DNA of 64,000 nucleotides from CANMXU01 sp052030545 (GTDB taxonomy: Bacteria > Pseudomonadota > Gammaproteobacteria > Enterobacterales > Alteromonadaceae). The stretch is taken from the NCBI RefSeq assembly GCF_052030545.1, contig NZ_JBPDIH010000005.1:62001-126000 (forward strand), given 5' to 3'. Within the stretch, counting starts at the first letter, position 1. Each line of letters begins with the position of its first letter. A program made the position numbers and the translations under genes. Below, piece by piece: positions 17,432 through 26,553 of this stretch. The notes beneath the pieces are model-generated. The model had not been told where the DNA came from, made no database searches, and saw only the letters and a program-made list of their open reading frames with translations.

Positions 17432-17758
17432 TTACATCGTTAATGTTGGTTCAGATGAATTTAAAAAACGCCCTATCGCTTTTTCGATTTGATTGCGAAT
17501 ATTGTCTGGATCTTGAATAAAACTAATGCCTAAACCTGGCGGTGTACCATTTTGCACACCAATAGGCGTTAACCAACATACTTTGCCAATAACTTTAGAG
17601 CTTTCTAAGGCATCAGGCAGTGAAATTTCCATTTCAATTTCAGTGCCCAGTTCATAAAATTCCGTGGTGCGTACAAATAAGCCACCTTGTTTTAGAAACG
17701 GCATGAACGACTGATATAAGTCTTTATCGGAAACAAACTCCAAATATACATTTTCCAA
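17432..17758 (-). CDS. pilZ: Type IV pilus assembly protein PilZ
   Basis: 108 residues of the single-domain PilZ type found between holB and tatD. GGLFVRT, GKVCWLTP and PPGLGISF follow the PilZ beta-barrel pattern, but the N-terminal RxxxR needed for c-di-GMP binding is absent, as in the founding PilZ, which acts through PilB and FimX rather than the nucleotide. The ending SSEPTLTM matches the family's conserved tail. Start is TTG at 17758 with AGGAG seven bases upstream. It lies 53 bp downstream of holB in one transcript. Confidence 0.9.
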   Translation of the reverse strand: MENVYLEFVSDKDLYQSFMPFLKQGGLFVRTTEFYELGTEIEMEISLPDALESSKVIGKVCWLTPIGVQNGTPPGLGISFIQDPDNIRNQIEKAIGRFLNSSEPTLTM

Positions 17759-17811
17759 AACGACACTCCTAATTTACTTGTGCTTAATTGCGTTTACTTA
17801 ACGGCTTATAC

Positions 17812-18738
17812 TTATTTACTAGCGGTTAATTGCTTAACGTCCACTAAAAACTTTTCAAATTCAAAGCTCAGGTTACTTTGCGACAGTGTTTTAATACGTT
17901 TGTTCATGCTAATAAATAAACGATGAACTTGCCACAAGACTTGAGGCTCTAGCAAGGCATTGTTGTCAGTTTCACTACTTTTTAACCAACCAACTTGCTC
18001 TCTAGCAAAGTTTACCACAATTTTTTCTAACCAGCGTAATGCATATGGGCTGGAATTAAGTTGACTTAATAGCTCAGCTCTATCTTGTTGGTGCAGAAGA
18101 TAATGAATGAAACTTTGACTAAACTGTTGATATTGCGCTTTTACTTGTTCATCAACAAGTTCAGGCATATGAGTTAAATTAGTAAAGTCACCTTCTAATT
18201 GACAATTTAGCTGCTCAGACAGGGCCTGTCCCATCGGCGGTCTTAATGAAATTAATCGACAGCGACTAATGATAGTAGCAAGCAGCGACTCAATATCTTG
18301 TGTTAATAACACAATGACACTATCACCACTTGGCTCTTCCAATGTCTTAAGTAACGCATTAGCCGCAGCGATGGTCATTTTTTCTGCACTTTCAATAATT
18401 AAAGTTTTTACTTGACCAATTTGTGCGGTTTTTTCAAAAAACTGCGTTGCCTGGCGAATATCGTCAACCCCTATAGTGCTGGTGCTGGCTTGAACCACTT
18501 GATGATCTGGATAGGTTTGGCTTGAAATAAGTTGGCAAGTTTTACACTGCTGACAAGGCGCTAGAAAGTTATCATTGTTAGCTAGAGGTTGCTGACAGGC
18601 AATGGTCTTGATCAACCACTGAGACAAGGTTTGTTTACCCGCATTAGCCATGCCTGAAATTAACAGCGCATGCGGTAAAATTCCCTGTTGAATTTGTGTA
18701 CTTAATTGTTGTTGAGTAGCAGTTAACCAAGCTTTCAT
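17812..18738 (-). CDS. holB: DNA polymerase III subunit delta-prime HolB
   Basis: 308 residues, AAA+ clamp-loader subunit. A degenerate P-loop GMANAGKQT (residues 29-37), Cys48 plus the PCQQCKTC zinc module (Cys62, 65, 68), and NALLKTLEEP followed by SRC near residue 145 (arginine-finger context) are all visible. It forms part of the complex that loads the beta clamp at replication forks. Usually tmk is immediately upstream; here upstream is an intergenic gap and an unrelated operon, so the common tmk-holB linkage is not preserved. Downstream pilZ and tatD are probably co-transcribed. Confidence 0.94.
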   Translation of the reverse strand: MKAWLTATQQQLSTQIQQGILPHALLISGMANAGKQTLSQWLIKTIACQQPLANNDNFLAPCQQCKTCQLISSQTYPDHQVVQASTSTIGVDDIRQATQFFEKTAQIGQVKTLIIESAEKMTIAAANALLKTLEEPSGDSVIVLLTQDIESLLATIISRCRLISLRPPMGQALSEQLNCQLEGDFTNLTHMPELVDEQVKAQYQQFSQSFIHYLLHQQDRAELLSQLNSSPYALRWLEKIVVNFAREQVGWLKSSETDNNALLEPQVLWQVHRLFISMNKRIKTLSQSNLSFEFEKFLVDVKQLTASK

Positions 18739-18860
18739 GTATTAAGGGTTTCAATGAGTAAGAGTTAACAAACCGCAGCCGTAACTGCGAACAAGATGGA
18801 AAATAATATCACGAAAATATGACCTTACCCAGCAAGTATTTAATTAAGCAAGCATAATAA

Positions 18861-18888
18861 AAAATGGCTGTAAAATTACAGCCATTTT
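18861..18888. terminator. Terminator of the HupE operon
   Basis: AAAATGGCTGTAA / TTACAGCCATTTT, 13-bp perfect arms with a 2-nt loop centre, 27 bp after the last gene of the operon on the minus strand. Confidence 0.8.
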
Positions 18889-18914
18889 AATCATGATATA
18901 GAAACGATTAGCAA

Positions 18915-19265
18915 CTAGCTTTGTGGTGATACCGCCACTAATAAGCCTTCACCATTAACATGAAAATATAAGGTTTCATTAAGCGTTTCATTAACCGCTT
19001 TTACCGTATATGTGCCGTGATGTTCACTTGCTACAGTAAAGTTTTCAGCAGGCACTGCTGACCAGCTTTTATCAATTTTCGCAATTGTTTTAGCTTGACC
19101 TTCTATTTGCGTTGGCATCGCTCTAAACGTTAATGACTTTGCCGCCGTTTGTGCAACAGATAACGCTTTACTGTTATCAATACTGCCATGCGCGCCTGAA
19201 TGCGCAAATACTGATGCAGAAAAAACTAAGCTGATGGTTAACGCAATATTAACTAAAAATTTCAT
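18915..19265 (-). CDS. Small periplasmic protein of the HupE operon (DUF6488-like)
   Basis: 116 residues with a signal peptide ending SVFAHSGAHG; the mature N-terminus thus begins with a His-rich HSGAH segment that could bind metal. The rest is a small alpha/beta domain with a conserved-looking KAVNETLNETLYFHVNGEG end. GAGGAAG gives a strong ribosome-binding site. It is the third gene of a unit with a membrane-anchored protein and a HupE/UreJ-like protein, with 15-bp and 14-bp gaps. Family name is my recollection of similar small proteins and is not certain. Confidence 0.65.
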   Translation of the reverse strand: MKFLVNIALTISLVFSASVFAHSGAHGSIDNSKALSVAQTAAKSLTFRAMPTQIEGQAKTIAKIDKSWSAVPAENFTVASEHHGTYTVKAVNETLNETLYFHVNGEGLLVAVSPQS

Positions 19266-19280
19266 ACGATTGACTTCCTC

Positions 19281-19802
19281 TTATTTAAGACCTTCAATGG
19301 TATATTCACCACTGAAAATAACTTGAACTTGCATTTCTTTATCTGATTCATTTTTCCAATACCAGCCATGTGAACCTTCAAATGGTGCAGTAAAGCTGCC
19401 TTTCATTTGCTCAGCCGTCGCTATGGTATACGATTCAAAATAACCGGTAGTATCACCTTTTGGCTCGCCGTGAAGATCAACATACAATGGGCCACCGTCG
19501 GTCATCCATTCGTAGTTAACTTTTTCGTATTGCGCCATTGCTAATTTATATTCAATGCCTTTGCCCGCAGGAACAGTGACGATTACCGAGTCTTGTTGTC
19601 CGTCGCTAGATTGCGATTCAACTTGGTTGTTTTCTGCCGGTTGGTTAAATACCGTTAAGCCTAATTTTTCGCCCATACCGGTAGGGTCAACATTGTATTC
19701 TGCCGGTAAAATAAATAGCACTAAGGTGGTTAGCGCAATCACTAACGCAATAATACTCGCTTTGATGATTGATGTTGAAGATTGTTCAGTTTGCATATTC
19801 AT
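19281..19802 (-). CDS. Membrane-anchored periplasmic protein of the HupE operon
   Basis: 173 residues: a cytoplasmic tip of about 13, one transmembrane helix (about residues 14-31, ending VLFILPAEYNVDPTG), then a periplasmic domain with a beta-rich, possibly cupredoxin-like end (GSHGWYWKNESDKEMQVQVIFSGEY). The pattern of PAEYNVDPTGxGxxLGL after the helix recurs in anchor proteins found beside HupE-like genes. No enzyme motif. Probably works with the HupE-like protein and the small His-bearing protein; a metal-handling role is inferred from that context only. Confidence 0.65.
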   Translation of the reverse strand: MNMQTEQSSTSIIKASIIALVIALTTLVLFILPAEYNVDPTGMGEKLGLTVFNQPAENNQVESQSSDGQQDSVIVTVPAGKGIEYKLAMAQYEKVNYEWMTDGGPLYVDLHGEPKGDTTGYFESYTIATAEQMKGSFTAPFEGSHGWYWKNESDKEMQVQVIFSGEYTIEGLK

Positions 19803-19816
19803 AACTCTCTTATTCC

Positions 19817-20515
19817 TTAGTTAACGAAATAACCTGTTAATTGATAACCGATCAGCATAAAACCGGCACTCATTAGCGCAGCGTTGGTGACCGATGAAAA
19901 ACGTTGAAAACTTGCATGACGTCGCCAAATATTAATCACGAGTAAGATAAACATCAGCGCTAAAAATTGGCCAAGTTCGACACCAAAATTAAAGGCAAGT
20001 AAATTGGCCGCTAATCCTTCACTTGGCAAACCAAATTCTTGAATTTTAGTTGCTAAGCCAAAGCCGTGAAATAAACCAAAAATAAGCACGGCAGCTTTTG
20101 GATTGGGTTGAAAGCCGCAAAGCTTTTTAAAACCACCTAGATTGTCAAAGCCTTTATAAACAACGCTGAGACCGATAATGGCATCAATTAAGTAGGCATT
20201 AACTTGAATGTCAGCCAATACGCCAGTCATCAACGTAATACTATGACCTACCGTAAACATGCTGACGTATAACAACACATCTCGTGTTCTATGAAGAAAA
20301 AATAACACACCGACTAGAAATAGCAGGTGATCGTAACCGGTCACCATGTGTTTGGCGCCAATATACATAAAAGGGATTATTTCAATACCCGAAATGCTTT
20401 GTAAATAATCGCGTGTTGTATCGTCGACGCCATGAGCGAAACTATCGACAGAAAACAACGCAAGCACAATAAGTACTGGGTAAAACAGATAAGAAGCTTT
20501 CAGCCTATCTAACAT
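19817..20515 (-). CDS. HupE/UreJ family membrane protein
   Basis: 232 residues from ATG 20515, chosen because AAGG lies nine bases upstream; the ATG three codons earlier has no room for a ribosome-binding site. Signal peptide ending SFAHG, then six or so membrane helices with the family motifs GYDHLLFLVGVLFFLH, GHSITL, GLFHGFGLA and FNFGVELGQ, which place His, Asp and Glu inside the membrane as in nickel/cobalt permeases. HupE proteins import nickel or cobalt for hydrogenase or urease; here no such enzyme is nearby, so the ion is open. First gene of the three-gene operon. Confidence 0.85.
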   Translation of the reverse strand: MLDRLKASYLFYPVLIVLALFSVDSFAHGVDDTTRDYLQSISGIEIIPFMYIGAKHMVTGYDHLLFLVGVLFFLHRTRDVLLYVSMFTVGHSITLMTGVLADIQVNAYLIDAIIGLSVVYKGFDNLGGFKKLCGFQPNPKAAVLIFGLFHGFGLATKIQEFGLPSEGLAANLLAFNFGVELGQFLALMFILLVINIWRRHASFQRFSSVTNAALMSAGFMLIGYQLTGYFVN

Positions 20516-20762
20516 ATATCTCATCCTTAACTACTATAGAGGATTACGTTTAATCGCAGCTTGTAACCAAATAAAATCAAGGTGATTACATCAAAATTAT
20601 TAAGTAAATTTGCGCGACACACATACTAATTGTTAGTAATGGCGAGATGTTAGCACGGAATAGACAGGAAAAATAACCAACAAAGTTAACAAGATTTGTA
20701 GCCAATTGTAGGCGATGCGCCGAGTTTGTAACTAAGATTTTACAAAATGAAATTTCAGGCGA

Positions 20763-21130
20763 CTAGAGCGTGTTGACCTTTGGTGTATGTTTTTGCAGCG
20801 AATTGTTTGCCATTTATACAAGGCAGAGCGATTGTCGTGTAGTTAGTCTACATAAATGAGTGATAAAGACTTTATGCTCCTGCAAAGTCACCTTACCCCA
20901 CATCCATGTGGGGCAACGCAGTTGAAATGGCAAACAAACGCTGTCCGAAGGATCTATTTAAACGCTTCCTGCTCTTTGTTACTAACTTTAGACGTACGAC
21001 TCAAGGGATTGAGGAGGTAGGGCGACGTTTGGAACCAAAGCCTAGAGCCACTATGCCTTCAAGTTAGTGCCGCGATCAGAAAGCGTTTAAATTGGACAAA
21101 ATTCATACCACAAAGACCAATACGCTCTAG
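20763..21130. mobile_element. 368-bp terminal-inverted-repeat element
   Basis: Left end 20763-20789 begins CTAGAGCGTGTTGACC; the reverse complement of the right end (21104-21130) begins CTAGAGCGTATTGGTC; 22 of 27 positions agree. Inside are a second inverted pair (GCAGCGaaTTGTTTGCCATTT near 20795 against AAATGGCAAACAAACGCTG at 20925-20943) and a perfect hairpin CCCCACAT/ATGTGGGG at 20896-20913. No transposase. It fills most of the 738-bp gene-free region between the HupE operon promoter and the TonB-receptor terminator; the remainder (20516-20762) shows only promoter-like AT-rich DNA. Confidence 0.7.
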
Positions 21131-21185
21131 AGTTAGAGTAAGACAAGTCGAAAAGATTCAACTTTTTTATTTATTTAGTACAAAA

Positions 21186-21214
21186 AAAATCGAGCACGTA
21201 CTGTGCTCGATTTT
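21186..21214. terminator. Terminator of the TonB-dependent receptor gene
   Basis: AAAATCGAGCAC / GTGCTCGATTTT, 12-bp perfect arms, 5-nt loop, followed on the minus strand by a T run; 40 bp after the receptor stop codon. Confidence 0.85.
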
Positions 21215-21253
21215 GCTGTTGCTCGTCACCAAATGCGGTGACGTTGTCGTTAA

Positions 21254-24200
21254 TTAAAAACGGTAGACAATACCTAAATTATAGCGACGACCTGATTCAG
21301 AAAGGTAGTTCGTTAACTCTTCATACTTTAAGTAACGCTCGGTTACTGAGTCATTTAAGTTAACAATTGAGAAATTAACCTTTAAGTTTTTATTTAACGT
21401 GTAGTTAGCCGATAAATCTAATTGGCCACGTGCTGCTTCAATTTCAGGTAACGAGTTAGTTTCAGCCCACCCTAGTGGCGTAATATGGCGTTTGAAAAAT
21501 TCTGAACGCCAGTTATATGCTAGGCGCACGTTGAGTGTTTTATCATCATAAAACAATACTAGGTTGGCACTGTTTTCCGATAAACCTTTACGGCCCATTG
21601 GGTCGCCTTCTTGGTCAAGCTCTTGGCTAGGCTCGGTGGTATAAGTATAGTTAGTGCTAAAGCCTGTATAACTTAATAAACTTGGTAATTCGTCAAAGGT
21701 ATGCGTTAAGCTAAACTCTGCCCCTTTTAGTTTGGTACCTGCGCCATTAACTAAAACGTAATGTTTATACTTGCTATCACCTACCCAAACGTCACCCGCT
21801 TTTTCAATATCTAAAGTAATTGTAGACTCAATATCTTTATAAAATACCGCGGCTGAGAACATGCTCGATTTTGAATAATACCATTCAAACGATAAATCAA
21901 CATTGGTGGCAAGTACCGGCTCTAAATACGGGTCGCCGCCTTGGGCAACACCAGCATAACCTTCAGGTAAATCATCATTACTTAGTAATTCTAAAGAAGG
22001 TGACAGCGAAGATAAACCTGGTCGCGACATCACTTTAGCTGCAGCGAACCTTAGTACCATGTCACTATTTAAGCCTAAATTAACGTTTAAGCTTGGTAAA
22101 AAATTGTTGTATTCATTTTCAAATTCACCCCAAACTAATCCGGCATCACTGGGTACATAACCTGATGACTTGGTTTTAGTTTTAATAAAACGACCACCAA
22201 AGTTACCAAACAAGTTCATATCGCCAAAAACTTCACCGTAAAAATCAGCACGCGCATAGCTGGCATAAGTTTGTTCAGTTACATCAAAACGCTCTGCTAA
22301 TATTTCATAAACCGGTACGTTATTCTCGCCCATTGCGCGTAACGCTACGAGGTTAAATAAATCGGTATGATAATCCATACTGCAGTTTATTGTGGTCCAC
22401 TCTTGCGGCACATCGCCAGAGAAGTTATCGAAGGCAGCACTTTCGGGAGCAAAACAATCTGTTTGTAATTTATACGCAAGTTCCGCTTCGGTATATCCTG
22501 TACTACCAAAAAACTTATCGCCATTACCCTCTGGGCTTACTGAGATTCCTTGAATTGGCACATTTTTATATAGCTCATTACCATCGGCATCTAAATAGGG
22601 AACATTATTACCGTTTTCATCTTTATAGGTATATTTAGTTGTGCCGCCAGTATTTTTATTTTCATAACTAACACGACCATAATTACGCTCGGCAAAACGA
22701 ACACCGGTTTTAACTTGGGTAAAGAAGTCGCCGTCAAGCTCTAACACCGCGTCAACTTTGAACGATTGCTCATCTTGGTCAACGTCATTTCCGTTACGTT
22801 GTAATTGATGAAAGTTTAAGTACTGTTGATCGATACCGGTAATATCGCCCGCTTCTGTTAAAGGTCCATTACCATATGGCGCGTTATACAAGGTATAAGT
22901 ACCTAAGTCGCTACCACGTAAGTCGAATGTTGCAATACCGGCAAAATCATTTTTATCAAACTTACCACTTTGATCGTAGTCATAGCCCATGTTTAAAGAG
23001 CCTTGTTTGGTATAACTTGACCCTTCGGAATACGAATATTCTGCCGCAATATTTAGCTCGTCAGTGACTTGTACATCGCCGCCCAACGTAAACTTTTTCG
23101 ATTTTGAGTAAGTCAATTTATGTGACGGACCACCGCCCATACGTATATTAGCACCTGAAATAGTACCGGCATCGTAAACATAACGTTCTACGCCATCACC
23201 ACTGGTACCAATTGATGAAAAGTTTTGCGCGTAGCCCATAGTTGGCATCGCATGATTAAATTGCGTGCCAAACGAAGAGCCAAACGTTTCTGCTTTAGCG
23301 TTGGTTATCGTTGTGTCTAAAAAGAAGTTAGTTATATCATTTGGCTGCCATTGCAACGTCGCATTAAATGAATCACGAATATCTTCGGTATCTCGCACGT
23401 TGGCGGTAAAACCATTAGACATGTAGTAACTGTCGTTTGAGTCGATTACACCATCTTTGTTAACATCAATGGGGGCAGTATCCATACGGTGAGTATCGTA
23501 AATAGTGCCGTCAAAAGGTGTTTTAGCTTCTTCATGCTGATCTATTCTGCGCCAGTTACCGGTTGCTTCCGCCCAGCTACCACTGTCTGCTCCACCAAAA
23601 GCTTCGGTGCGCTTAAATGATTCTTTGTGTGCAACTGTGGCGACAAAACCGAAGTCACCAATGGCTGTATCGCGCCAATTTTTACCACCAAAGACGCTAA
23701 AATCAGGCGACGATTTTTCTGCTAAATCTGAGTGTTTGCCTTTAGCGGTAACTGAAAATATTTGATCTTTTTGAATATTTAATGGTCGACGCGTTTTAAG
23801 GTTAATAGTGCCACCTAAAGCGCCTTCAATTCGGTCGGCAGTGGTTGCTTTTAACACTTCGATGCCAGAGAACAGCTCTGAAGGTAAATCTTGGAAATTA
23901 ACGGTGCGTTCTGAACCTGTACCTGAAGCCGTTTGACCATTAATTTCAACATTATTACTTGAGATACCACGAATTTGAATGGTTGAGCCTTCGCCGTCAG
24001 CGTCACGGGTCATTTGAATACCTGTAACACGTTGCAGCGCTTCTGCAATGTTTTCATCAGGTAACTGGCCGATATCTTCTGCTGAAATGCCATCCATAAT
24101 TTCTGTCGAAAAACGCTTATCATTCATCGACTTTTGAATACTACCGCGAACACCTGAAACGGTGATCACTTCAATTTGTTCTTCTTGCGCTTTTTTTATT

Positions 24201-24313
24201 GCTGCTTTTGCATCATCTTCTGCTAATGCAGGCATAGCACTTACGCCAATAGCCATGACACAAGCTTTACTTAACGTGGTTAACGCGAACTGCTTACGGA
24301 CGTTTTCTTGCAT
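21254..24313 (-). CDS. TonB-dependent receptor, probable glycan transporter
   Basis: 1019 residues. Signal peptide ending PALAE, a short linker, TonB box-like EVITVSGVR (about 48-56), plug domain with GISSNNVEINGQ and GALGGTINLKTRRP, and a long 22-strand barrel ending in YNLGIVYRF with terminal Phe. Size and plug sequence fit the proteobacterial TonB-receptor subfamily used for complex carbohydrates. Two EF-hand-like loops occur in extracellular parts: DVNKDGVIDSND (about 284-295) and DYDQSGKFDKND (about 446-457). AGGGGGAG precedes the ATG. The adjacent sulfatase on the same strand suggests a sulfated sugar ligand; this is inference. Confidence 0.9.
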   Translation of the reverse strand: MQENVRKQFALTTLSKACVMAIGVSAMPALAEDDAKAAIKKAQEEQIEVITVSGVRGSIQKSMNDKRFSTEIMDGISAEDIGQLPDENIAEALQRVTGIQMTRDADGEGSTIQIRGISSNNVEINGQTASGTGSERTVNFQDLPSELFSGIEVLKATTADRIEGALGGTINLKTRRPLNIQKDQIFSVTAKGKHSDLAEKSSPDFSVFGGKNWRDTAIGDFGFVATVAHKESFKRTEAFGGADSGSWAEATGNWRRIDQHEEAKTPFDGTIYDTHRMDTAPIDVNKDGVIDSNDSYYMSNGFTANVRDTEDIRDSFNATLQWQPNDITNFFLDTTITNAKAETFGSSFGTQFNHAMPTMGYAQNFSSIGTSGDGVERYVYDAGTISGANIRMGGGPSHKLTYSKSKKFTLGGDVQVTDELNIAAEYSYSEGSSYTKQGSLNMGYDYDQSGKFDKNDFAGIATFDLRGSDLGTYTLYNAPYGNGPLTEAGDITGIDQQYLNFHQLQRNGNDVDQDEQSFKVDAVLELDGDFFTQVKTGVRFAERNYGRVSYENKNTGGTTKYTYKDENGNNVPYLDADGNELYKNVPIQGISVSPEGNGDKFFGSTGYTEAELAYKLQTDCFAPESAAFDNFSGDVPQEWTTINCSMDYHTDLFNLVALRAMGENNVPVYEILAERFDVTEQTYASYARADFYGEVFGDMNLFGNFGGRFIKTKTKSSGYVPSDAGLVWGEFENEYNNFLPSLNVNLGLNSDMVLRFAAAKVMSRPGLSSLSPSLELLSNDDLPEGYAGVAQGGDPYLEPVLATNVDLSFEWYYSKSSMFSAAVFYKDIESTITLDIEKAGDVWVGDSKYKHYVLVNGAGTKLKGAEFSLTHTFDELPSLLSYTGFSTNYTYTTEPSQELDQEGDPMGRKGLSENSANLVLFYDDKTLNVRLAYNWRSEFFKRHITPLGWAETNSLPEIEAARGQLDLSANYTLNKNLKVNFSIVNLNDSVTERYLKYEELTNYLSESGRRYNLGIVYRF

Positions 24314-24915
24314 AATAAACTCCCCCTAATAGTGTTTATATAGCGCTTTAGCATTTTTATATTTTGAATTTGCTACAGCTTTTACTAAATCTTGTTGTTA
24401 ATAACCTGCTTCATGATCCGAATAAACAATGCTATTCCTAACCACTACACAACATACTAATATTATTTATATTACAAAAAATAACAACAAACAGCAAACT
24501 TAATACACGCAATTCGACACAAATTACAAATTCAATACACCTGCAAACAATAGCTAAAATTAAGGTATAAATATCAATAGCTTGAATAAAAGCCATTAAG
24601 TGGTGGACATGATTAAATTATCAATCCACAAGATTAATATTAGTTTTAAGTACAATATCGACCATTAAAGACATGAACTTATGTACAAAAAAGCGCGTGT
24701 GTAAACGATATGTTTTTCTATATAAATATGATTATAAGTAAGAAAGGAAACTAAAATAGAATTTGAAAGAGCCCTTTGGTGCTAAACAAACGCAAAATAA
24801 GATAAAGATTGATAAGGCACTATAGGTGATGAAGTTTTACGATGGCATATAAAAAAGGCTTCTACACATTGACACATAGTAGAAGCCTTCCTTGTTCACA
24901 ATAAGTATTCGAGCA
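24314..24915. other. Receptor-sulfatase intergenic region, 602 bp
   Basis: No gene seen. It contains the sulfatase terminator (listed separately) and the presumed promoter region of the TonB-dependent receptor. An imperfect dyad with GTGG..TGAT / ATCA..CCAC lies near 24602-24628 and could be an operator; this is weak. Confidence 0.4.
24855..24889 (-). terminator. Terminator of the sulfatase gene
   Basis: AAGGCTTCTAC / GTAGAAGCCTT, 11-bp perfect arms with a 13-nt loop, followed by TTTTTTA on the minus strand, 27 bp past the sulfatase stop. Confidence 0.85.
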
Positions 24916-26388
24916 TTATTTTCGTGTACTTAAATACTTCCTTAATTGCTCTGGGGTTTTGAATTTTGCTTTTCGCGTTTCCAAAATGGCTAAATGTTTT
25001 TCAACCGTAACTTGCGCCCACTCGTTACTTTCTTTCCAACGAGGCTGAGGAAATTGCAGGTACCAGTTTTGTAACTCTTTCAACATACGTGCAACCCGTG
25101 CTGGGTGCTGCTTACTAATGTCGTTGCTTTCGCCAATATCAACACTTAAGTCAAATAATGCAATACGTTCACCGACAACCACCAGTTTGTTATCGCCATC
25201 ACGCATCGACGCATTATTATCTTTTTGCCAAAATAGTTTTTCATGAGGAGTTTGGTTGCTAGCATTTACATCCGTTGAACGAATAAAAGGTAAAAGGTTT
25301 ACCCCATCGTGTGCTTTTGTTGCTTGTGGATCAAAACCTAAAATTGCTTCGCTTGTTGCATAGATATCAAGCGCAGACGTTAAACCATTAAAGATTTCTC
25401 CGCCGTTTACTTTTTCAGGCCAGCTAATAAAAAACGGTACGCGATGTCCGCCTTCAAACTTCAAACCTTTATAGCCATTTAATGGAAAGTTATTAGTATT
25501 GTTGTAGTTACCGCCACCATTATCACTTAAAAAGATTATAACGGTATTATCCATTAAATTCTCTTCACGTAATTTTTGACTGATGCGACCAACACTGTCA
25601 TCTAACGATTCAGTCATTGCCGCTAATATTGGTCTTGGGTGATTTTGCTTTTTATATTTGGCGATCATTTCTTTTTTTGCATGCATAGGGCCATGAACTG
25701 CTAGCGGCGCATAATACATAAAAAATGGCTCGTCTTTACTTTGCTCGATGTAGTCAATTGCTTTATCCGCTAATACATCGGTTAAGTAGCCTTCAAACTC
25801 AACAGGCTGATTATTTTCCACCACGACGCGTTCGTGTATTCCTTCACTCGGATCATAGGTTGGGAAATAAGAACGATGGCCGGCAAGAAAGCCATAAAAT
25901 TCATCAAAACCACGTACATTGGGACGCAAAGTTTCGTGTGCGCCTAAATGCCATTTACCAATGGCAAAGGTATTATAGTCATTGTCTTGGAATAAGTTCG
26001 CCAACGTGTACTCAGACGCCGGAATGCCTAAGTTCGGGTTAGACATGGTTTTACCGGGTAAATTGCCACTAAACCCAAAACGATGTTGATAACGTCCTGC
26101 CATTAAGCCAGCTCGAGACGGTGCACAAACAGTGCCGCTAGTATGAGCATCAGTAAAAACCACACCTTGACTTGCTAATTGGTCGATATGCGGCGTTTGC
26201 ATTTCTTGACTGTCCATAAAACTAAAGTCATTGTAGCCGGCATCATCAACGATCATCACAATCACGTTAGGTTTACTGCTACTTGTTTTATCGCTCGTTT
26301 GTAAACTGGCGTGACTAGAAGAATCAGCACAGCCAGACATAATGGCTAAACTGATTAATGAAGTGAACAATTTAAAAGATTTTTTCAT
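24916..26388 (-). CDS. Exported sulfatase lipoprotein
   Basis: 490 residues. Lipobox IMSGC (Cys20) gives a lipoprotein. Sulfatase fold: VDDAGYND with the metal Asp48-Asp49, and the formylglycine motif CAPSRAGLMAGR with Cys88, the Cys-type S1 family signature needing oxidation by a maturase not seen here. GKWHLG, HGPMH and SDNGG supply the other active-site Lys, His and Asp/Asn residues, and SDNGGGNYNN plus FEGGHRVPF follow. It removes sulfate from a carbohydrate or aryl ester outside the inner membrane. Placed between the TonB-dependent receptor and bluB; the receptor pairing suggests polysaccharide use. The substrate cannot be read from sequence. Confidence 0.93.
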   Translation of the reverse strand: MKKSFKLFTSLISLAIMSGCADSSSHASLQTSDKTSSSKPNVIVMIVDDAGYNDFSFMDSQEMQTPHIDQLASQGVVFTDAHTSGTVCAPSRAGLMAGRYQHRFGFSGNLPGKTMSNPNLGIPASEYTLANLFQDNDYNTFAIGKWHLGAHETLRPNVRGFDEFYGFLAGHRSYFPTYDPSEGIHERVVVENNQPVEFEGYLTDVLADKAIDYIEQSKDEPFFMYYAPLAVHGPMHAKKEMIAKYKKQNHPRPILAAMTESLDDSVGRISQKLREENLMDNTVIIFLSDNGGGNYNNTNNFPLNGYKGLKFEGGHRVPFFISWPEKVNGGEIFNGLTSALDIYATSEAILGFDPQATKAHDGVNLLPFIRSTDVNASNQTPHEKLFWQKDNNASMRDGDNKLVVVGERIALFDLSVDIGESNDISKQHPARVARMLKELQNWYLQFPQPRWKESNEWAQVTVEKHLAILETRKAKFKTPEQLRKYLSTRK

Positions 26389-26553
26389 AACTCTCTTCTA
26401 CTTGGTTAACAACAAATGAATTAACATTTAATATACTCGCTCGAATATATACTATAAATATTACATAATCCAAGAAATTACGTTTCTTTTCATTTTCACT
26501 TGCTTTGCTTTTAACTGACTTCATGCATAACTGTTAATAATTTTGGCTAATTA

